A stretch of DNA of 11,675 nt, from positions 1 to 11,675 of the forward strand of contig JANXRU010000114.1 of assembly GCA_025356715.1 (NCBI GenBank), in the 5' to 3' direction. This DNA is from Bacteroidota bacterium. GTDB lineage: Bacteria > Bacteroidota > Bacteroidia > B-17B0 > B-17BO. Made by a program: the position numbers and the translations under genes. Positions 7,466 to 11,675 of the stretch are shown piece by piece; position 1 is the first letter of the stretch; every line of letters starts with the position of its first letter. The notes under the pieces are model-generated. The model saw only the letters and a list, made by a program, of their open reading frames with translations. It was not told where the DNA came from and ran no database searches.

Positions 7466-9337
7466 TTATTTACAGTAGATATTGATTGATTGCTGAGCAG
7501 CCATAAAGCCTAAGTTTACAGCAGCTTTTAAATCTGAACAGGGATTTTCTTTCAAATTAACTTTCGCAACACCTTTCCAATAATAGGCTTCTGCAAAACT
7601 TGGACTTAAAGTTGTGCATGTGTTTAAATCATTTAAGCAAGCAGAAAAGTTTTGTTGTTTTCCGAATAAAATTCCACGACGCATAAAATATAATGGTTCT
7701 TCCGTGTATTTTGTAATAGCTTTATTATAATAGTTAAGTGCCTTATCCAATTGATTCAAATCATCATAACAAGTAGCTATAACATAATTTGCTTTTATAT
7801 TTAATGGATCAGTTTTTAGAACTTCTTGTGCATCTGCTAATGCTTTAGGGAAATCTTTCAAAGTATAATAAACATTGGCTCTTGCAATATATGCTTTTGG
7901 ATATTTTTTTAATTCGATTGTTTTATTAAAATCGTTTAAAGCTTTGTCAAATCTATTAGTTTGAGCATAAAGCAACCCCCGGTTATAATAACCTTTGTAA
8001 TAATTAATATTTTCATTAATAGCCTTGTTTAAATAGTTATTAGCCTTTTCGTAGTTTTTTACGAGCATATATTCTGCTCCTAAACTATTTAATACAACAA
8101 AAGAATGTGGTTGTTTTTTTAAAGTATCATTAAATAAGGATATGCTATTTTGCCAAACTTTACTTCTTAAAAATGATAAACTACCAAGTACAAATAGTAA
8201 AGTAATACCAATAATTTTAAGTTGTTTTTCTTTTAATGAAAAAAGAGAAATTAGGATTATACTAATGCCAATGATTGGAAGATATAAATAACGATCGGCC
8301 GTTAATACCTCACCAAATGGGATAAATTGCAACACTAATAATAAATTAGTAATGAAGAATAGCAGTCCGAATAAAATAGTATTCTTTTTTGTTTTATATA
8401 ATTTGTATATAACCATTCCTAAAACAACTAGAACCAAATAGCCGAAAATAATACTGACTGTTTTATTAGTAGGATAAGGGTATATAACGGATAAATTTAT
8501 TGGCACTAAGAGTTTGTATAGATACTGTATGATAGCATAGCCCGCATAACCAATACGCTCATATATAGGATACGCATGATTTTCATTTATGAATTTTCCA
8601 GATTGTTGCGCCGAGAATGTTACAATGCCAAAGACGAATGCTAGTAGTAAAAACGGTAATTTTTGAAACAAGTTTTTCTTTGAAAAAGGCTCATTGTAAA
8701 AATGATCTATTATAAATAAAATGAATGGAAATACTATTACAGATGGCTTACAAAGCAAGGCTACAAAATATAATAGAAAAGTAAAAAGAAGAAAATTATT
8801 ATTTTTGGTTATTAAAAATTTGATATAAATCATTAGGCTAGATAAAAAGAAAAAGGTAGCTATCACATTTTTCCGTTCCGCAATCCACGCAACAGTTTCT
8901 ATTTGAGTAGGATGTAGAGCAAATATTAATGCTACGATTAGGGCTTTCAAGTTATTTTTTAAAAGCTTTTGACATAACATAAATACCAAGATCGTATTGG
9001 CAAAATGCCACACTATGTTTTCAACATGATAGCCAAACGCTGATTTACCAAATAATTTCCAATCAATAGCGTAACTCAGCATGGTTATAGGGTGGTAGTT
9101 GCCAATATATGATTTCGAGAAAAAATGTTTAATATGAAACAAATGAACATCTTGATTTTCTAAAACGTAGTCAGCATCGTCCCAACTTATAAAATTAGCT
9201 GAAAACAAATTTGAATAAATAAGAGGGAACGCAATCGCTATTACAAGCAATAGAATGATGCTTGGATTAATTTTAAGAGGTGGATTTAATTTATTCACAA
9301 AAACAAATTTAAGGTTTGTTACCAAACTACCATACAA
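7466..9337 (-). CDS. Polytopic GT-C-like membrane protein with C-terminal TPR repeats (TMTC-like)
   Basis: Residues 1-400 hold around eleven hydrophobic membrane segments, and residues about 412-610 hold six TPR-type repeats of some 34 residues. The last, ending LGFMAAQ...YC, is a form common in Bacteroidota. The N-terminal part has the GT-C look: an acidic pair in the first external loop (ISWDDADYV, D53/D54), NYHPITML (80-87), LHPTQIETVAW (141-151), ERKN (154-157) and ADRYLYLP (347-354). The same plan, polyprenol-sugar-dependent glycosyltransferase plus TPRs, is seen in eukaryotic TMTC O-mannosyltransferases. A role in transferring sugar from a lipid carrier to an exported protein or glycan is inferred only. 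No ATG is in frame near the start. The longest frame begins at TTG 9335-9337, but GTG at 9296-9298 (V14) gives a more natural N-terminus just before the first membrane helix. It diverges from a glycosyltransferase gene and converges on dtd. Confidence 0.8.
   Translation of the reverse strand: MYGSLVTNLKFVFVNKLNPPLKINPSIILLLVIAIAFPLIYSNLFSANFISWDDADYVLENQDVHLFHIKHFFSKSYIGNYHPITMLSYAIDWKLFGKSAFGYHVENIVWHFANTILVFMLCQKLLKNNLKALIVALIFALHPTQIETVAWIAERKNVIATFFFLSSLMIYIKFLITKNNNFLLFTFLLYFVALLCKPSVIVFPFILFIIDHFYNEPFSKKNLFQKLPFLLLAFVFGIVTFSAQQSGKFINENHAYPIYERIGYAGYAIIQYLYKLLVPINLSVIYPYPTNKTVSIIFGYLVLVVLGMVIYKLYKTKKNTILFGLLFFITNLLLVLQFIPFGEVLTADRYLYLPIIGISIILISLFSLKEKQLKIIGITLLFVLGSLSFLRSKVWQNSISLFNDTLKKQPHSFVVLNSLGAEYMLVKNYEKANNYLNKAINENINYYKGYYNRGLLYAQTNRFDKALNDFNKTIELKKYPKAYIARANVYYTLKDFPKALADAQEVLKTDPLNIKANYVIATCYDDLNQLDKALNYYNKAITKYTEEPLYFMRRGILFGKQQNFSACLNDLNTCTTLSPSFAEAYYWKGVAKVNLKENPCSDLKAAVNLGFMAAQQSINIYCK
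9304..9311 (-). promoter_or_regulatory. Perfect -7 consensus match near the TPR gene start
   Basis: The minus strand reads TAAATTTG, an exact TAnnTTTG. It lies inside the longest reading frame, between the TTG start (9337) and the GTG start (9298), and ends five bases before that GTG. A GTTTG-TTAC-CAAAC dyad (9315-9328) sits just upstream. No TTG lies at the usual -33 distance. If real, the mRNA would be almost leaderless at the GTG. Confidence 0.3.
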
Positions 9338-9354
9338 TATATTAAATTTACACT

Positions 9355-10110
9355 ATGCCAAAAATATCGGTAGTTATTATAACTTATAATGAGGAAAAAA
9401 ACATTGCGCGATGCATTCAATCGGTAAACGATATTGCCGATGAAATTGTTGTGCTCGATTCTTATAGTAAAGATAATACCAAGAAAATTTGCGAAGAATT
9501 AGGAGCTAAATTTTATGAACACGCCTTTGATGGTCATATTGAGCAAAAAAATAGAGCTATTACGTATGCAACGTTCCCACATATTTTGTCATTGGATGCA
9601 GATGAAGTTTTAGACGAAACGCTTAAGAAGTCGATTTTAGAACTAAAAAATGATTGGATATATGATGGCTACTACATGAATCGTTTAACCAATTATTGTG
9701 GACATTGGGTTAGGCATTGCAATTGGTATCCCGACACCAAGTTGCGTTTATGGGATAGCAGAAAAGGCTCTTGGACAGGAACAAATCCTCATGATAAATA
9801 TGAAATGCACGAGGGAGATAAAAATACAAAACATATCAAAGGAGATATTTTACATTATAGTTTTAATTCGGTTGCCGATCATTATAAGCAAGTAGAGTAT
9901 TTTACCAATATTTCTTCTAAAGCTTATTATGATAAGGGAAGAAAAGCACCATTGTTTAAATTAGTGGTTAATCCTGTTGCTAAGTTTATTGACCATTATT
10001 TGCTTCATGTAGGGTTTTTAGATGGCAAAGCAGGGTTTTTAATTTCCAAAATATCAGCTTATGCGGCTTATTTAAAATACAAAAAATTAAGATTACTTTA
10101 TAAAAAATAA
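9355..10110 (+). CDS. Family 2 glycosyltransferase, WaaE/KdtX-like
   Basis: The 251-residue protein has a GT-A fold with inverting GT2 features: ISVVIITYNEE at 4-14, IVVLDSYSKD (31-40, D35 in the nucleotide site) and the metal-binding DAD at 81-83 (LSLDADE). The segments GHIEQKN (60-66), NRLTNYCGHW (109-118), WYPDTKLRLWD (124-134), the NPHDK stretch (144-148) and LHYSF (166-170) are typical of the WaaE-like LPS core glucosyltransferase group. The C-terminal LLHVGFLDGKAGFL (216-229) is the usual amphipathic tail that holds these enzymes at the inner membrane. The likely role is adding a hexose from a nucleotide sugar to a lipid A core or other envelope glycan; the exact sugar cannot be told. 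The ATG at 9355 is in perfect register with the family N-terminus. Its promoter must lie within the divergent TPR gene's 5' end. The next glycosyltransferase starts four bases after its stop. Confidence 0.9.
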   Translation: MPKISVVIITYNEEKNIARCIQSVNDIADEIVVLDSYSKDNTKKICEELGAKFYEHAFDGHIEQKNRAITYATFPHILSLDADEVLDETLKKSILELKNDWIYDGYYMNRLTNYCGHWVRHCNWYPDTKLRLWDSRKGSWTGTNPHDKYEMHEGDKNTKHIKGDILHYSFNSVADHYKQVEYFTNISSKAYYDKGRKAPLFKLVVNPVAKFIDHYLLHVGFLDGKAGFLISKISAYAAYLKYKKLRLLYKK

Positions 10111-10114
10111 AATA

Positions 10115-11152
10115 GTGAAAATATTAGAGTTAAATTTTGAAAGATCATGGCGTGGAGGCGAAAGACAAACGCTTTATAACATGCAGGGTTTCCGAAATGC
10201 GGAGCAAATAGTAGAGTTATTGTGTCGTAAAAATTTTCCTTTAGAGGCAGAATCAAAAAAAGAAAAATTTAAAATTCATTCGTTTCATTCCATTATCGGA
10301 GTGATTCGCTTTTTAATTAAGAAAGGAAAAAATTATGACGTCTTACACGCGCAAACATCTCATATTTTAACCTATTGCGTATTAACTAAACCTTTTCATA
10401 AAGCAACCATTGTTTTTACGAAGCGGGTTGATTTTGTTCCGCGTGGTTTTTTAACCAGATTAAAATATAAGTATACCGACCATGTTACGGTTATCAGTCA
10501 GGCAATTAAAGATATATTCAATAAGTTTGGTGTTAATCAAGTAACTGTTATTTCAGATATTGCAGTTCCAAAAGAATTAAATAAGATAAGAAGCAGTAGT
10601 GTATTTGATGTATTTCATGTTCCGAAAAATAAAAAATATATTGGAACGCTCGCTGCTTATGTGCCTCATAAAGACCCATTTAATATGTTAGAAGCAATAA
10701 ATATCGTTTCAAAACAAAGAAATGATTTTGTGTTTTTACATTTCGGTAAAGGGCCTTTAATTAGTCAAGTGAATGATAAAATAAAGGAACTCGAGTTGGG
10801 TGGTGTATATAAAATAATGGGGTTTCATGAAAATTCGGAAGATTTTTTTTCGGCTTTAGATGGCTTTGTTATGAGTTCCGAAGAAGAAGGTTTAGGAAGT
10901 AGTGTATTAGATGCTTTTTTATATAATATACCTGTAGCATCAACAAATGCTGGCGGATTGAAAGATTTACTAAAAGATGATCGCGGAGAAATTTGCGACA
11001 TTCATTCGCCAGAAAAATTAGCGGTTTGTATTAATGCCATGTTGGATAATACCGAAAGAACTAAATTAATGGCTAAAAATGCTAAAAACTTTGTAGAACA
11101 ATTTCATAGTATGGAATATATAACAAATCAATATCTTGCTTTATTAAAATGA
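10115..11152 (+). CDS. Glycosyltransferase of the GT4/GT1 (GT-B) type
   Basis: The 345-residue product is a two-domain GT-B glycosyltransferase. The acceptor domain starts with ILELNFERSWRGGERQTL, where GGER is the usual GT4 glycine-rich loop. The donor domain starts near 174 with YIGTLAAYVPHKDP, whose K186 is in the position of the phosphate-binding Lys. The EX7E motif at 258-266 reads EGLGSSVLD, with Asp in place of the second Glu. NAGGLKDLL (278-286) and the C-terminal helices complete the fold. It probably adds a sugar to the same envelope glycan as the preceding enzyme; donor and acceptor are unknown. The start is a GTG at 10115-10117, supported by the family-like N-terminus immediately after it and by the four-base gap from the previous stop. 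Its TGA overlaps the ATG of the next gene. An A/T run of eight T lies in the donor domain (codons for DFF). Confidence 0.9.
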   Translation: MKILELNFERSWRGGERQTLYNMQGFRNAEQIVELLCRKNFPLEAESKKEKFKIHSFHSIIGVIRFLIKKGKNYDVLHAQTSHILTYCVLTKPFHKATIVFTKRVDFVPRGFLTRLKYKYTDHVTVISQAIKDIFNKFGVNQVTVISDIAVPKELNKIRSSSVFDVFHVPKNKKYIGTLAAYVPHKDPFNMLEAINIVSKQRNDFVFLHFGKGPLISQVNDKIKELELGGVYKIMGFHENSEDFFSALDGFVMSSEEEGLGSSVLDAFLYNIPVASTNAGGLKDLLKDDRGEICDIHSPEKLAVCINAMLDNTERTKLMAKNAKNFVEQFHSMEYITNQYLALLK

Positions 11153-11675
11153 AATTAACCAATAAAATAATTTGGATTACAGGCGCTTCTTCTGGCATTG
11201 GCGAAGCTTTAGTAATGGAATGTGCGAGGCACCAAACAAAACTTATTTTATCTGCGCGACGAGAAGATGAGTTGAAAAGAGTTGCTAAACAAGCTCAGTT
11301 AAAGGAAAGCGATTATTTAATTTTACCTTTTGATTTAGCAGATACTTCCGAGGCAACAGAATACGTTCAACAAATCATTTCTAAATTTGGAACGATAGAC
11401 ATCCTTATTAATAATGGTGGACAAAGTCAACGGTCTGAATCTATTGCTACATTAACTGAAACAGAGCGTTTATTATTTGAAATCAATTATTTTTCGGCAG
11501 TTAATTTATCTAAAGCTGTTTTGCCAGTGATGTTAAAAAACGGAAACGGAAAGATTGTTATCATTAGTAGTATTGCAGGTAAATTCGGATTTTATTTACG
11601 TTCATCATACTCTGCTGCTAAACACGCTTTACATGGCTATTTTGAGAGTTTACGATTAGAGGTAGAAAACAAAGG
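11149..11675 (+). CDS. Short-chain dehydrogenase/reductase (SDR), DHRS7-like, 3' partial
   Basis: The ATG at 11149 shares ATGA with the stop of the glycosyltransferase gene, and the frame stays open for 175 codons to the window edge. It is a classical SDR: Rossmann TGASSGIG (11-18), R37/R38 after the second strand (SARRED, suggesting NADP(H)), FDLAD (61-65), NNGG (88-91, usually NNAG), N113, catalytic S141 in SSIAG, and YSAAK (Y154, K158). The combination NNGGQSQRS, RSSYSAAKHALHGYF and LRLEVE is the pattern I recall for DHRS7/DHRS7B-like enzymes. The substrate is unknown. The overlap indicates translational coupling with the glycosyltransferase, but a role in glycan synthesis does not follow from that. 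About 90 residues of the C-terminus, which sets substrate choice, are missing. Confidence 0.92.
   Translation, partial: MKLTNKIIWITGASSGIGEALVMECARHQTKLILSARREDELKRVAKQAQLKESDYLILPFDLADTSEATEYVQQIISKFGTIDILINNGGQSQRSESIATLTETERLLFEINYFSAVNLSKAVLPVMLKNGNGKIVIISSIAGKFGFYLRSSYSAAKHALHGYFESLRLEVENK

Noticed and set aside
9698..9895. A 65-codon frame inside the family 2 glycosyltransferase
   Set aside because: It overlaps conserved codons of the real gene in another frame and has no start context or known motif.

Overview
The window reads as chromosomal DNA of a member of the Bacteroidota, possibly of the Flavobacteriales or a related order. Evidence: a type IX secretion (Por secretion system) C-terminal sorting domain at the left edge, signal peptides ending in SFAQ/SFSQ-like sites, A/T-rich DNA (about one third GC by eye), start codons without clear Shine-Dalgarno sequences, and closest family resemblance of every gene to Bacteroidota versions known from memory. 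No RNA gene, insertion sequence, prophage, CRISPR array or plasmid function was seen.

Layout. Positions 1-280 hold the 3' end of a T9SS cargo gene (+), closed by a strong bidirectional hairpin at 299-332. Two minus-strand genes follow: apbE (352-1356, periplasmic flavin transferase) and clpB (1596-4190, disaggregase), separated by a 239-bp gap with a 12-bp inverted repeat. A 206-bp divergent region leads into a plus-strand redox cluster: a small exported stand-alone DsbD alpha-domain protein (4397-4870), full-length DsbD (4952-7009), and dtd (7012-7464) two bases behind it. A minus-strand gene for a polytopic membrane protein with C-terminal TPR repeats (7466-9298 or 9337) meets dtd tail to tail with one base between. 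It diverges, with almost no gap, from a plus-strand set of a WaaE-like family 2 glycosyltransferase (9355-10110), a GT4-type glycosyltransferase (10115-11152) and an SDR oxidoreductase that overlaps it by 4 bases and runs off the right edge.

How the genes may work together. DsbD carries electrons across the inner membrane to periplasmic thiol proteins. The small alpha-domain protein beside it is a plausible extra electron acceptor or shuttle, and ApbE is another exported maturation enzyme. The right third is an envelope-glycan neighbourhood: two cytoplasmic glycosyltransferases that probably build a surface polysaccharide or LPS core, next to a GT-C-like membrane protein that recalls the TMTC/protein O-mannosyltransferase architecture. 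Its activity is not established.

I did not find a clearly new multi-gene system. The parts most worth a second look are the GT-C/TPR protein and its unusual start region, the paired DsbD alpha domains, and two Bacteroidota-type O-glycosylation sequons in the DsbD linker.
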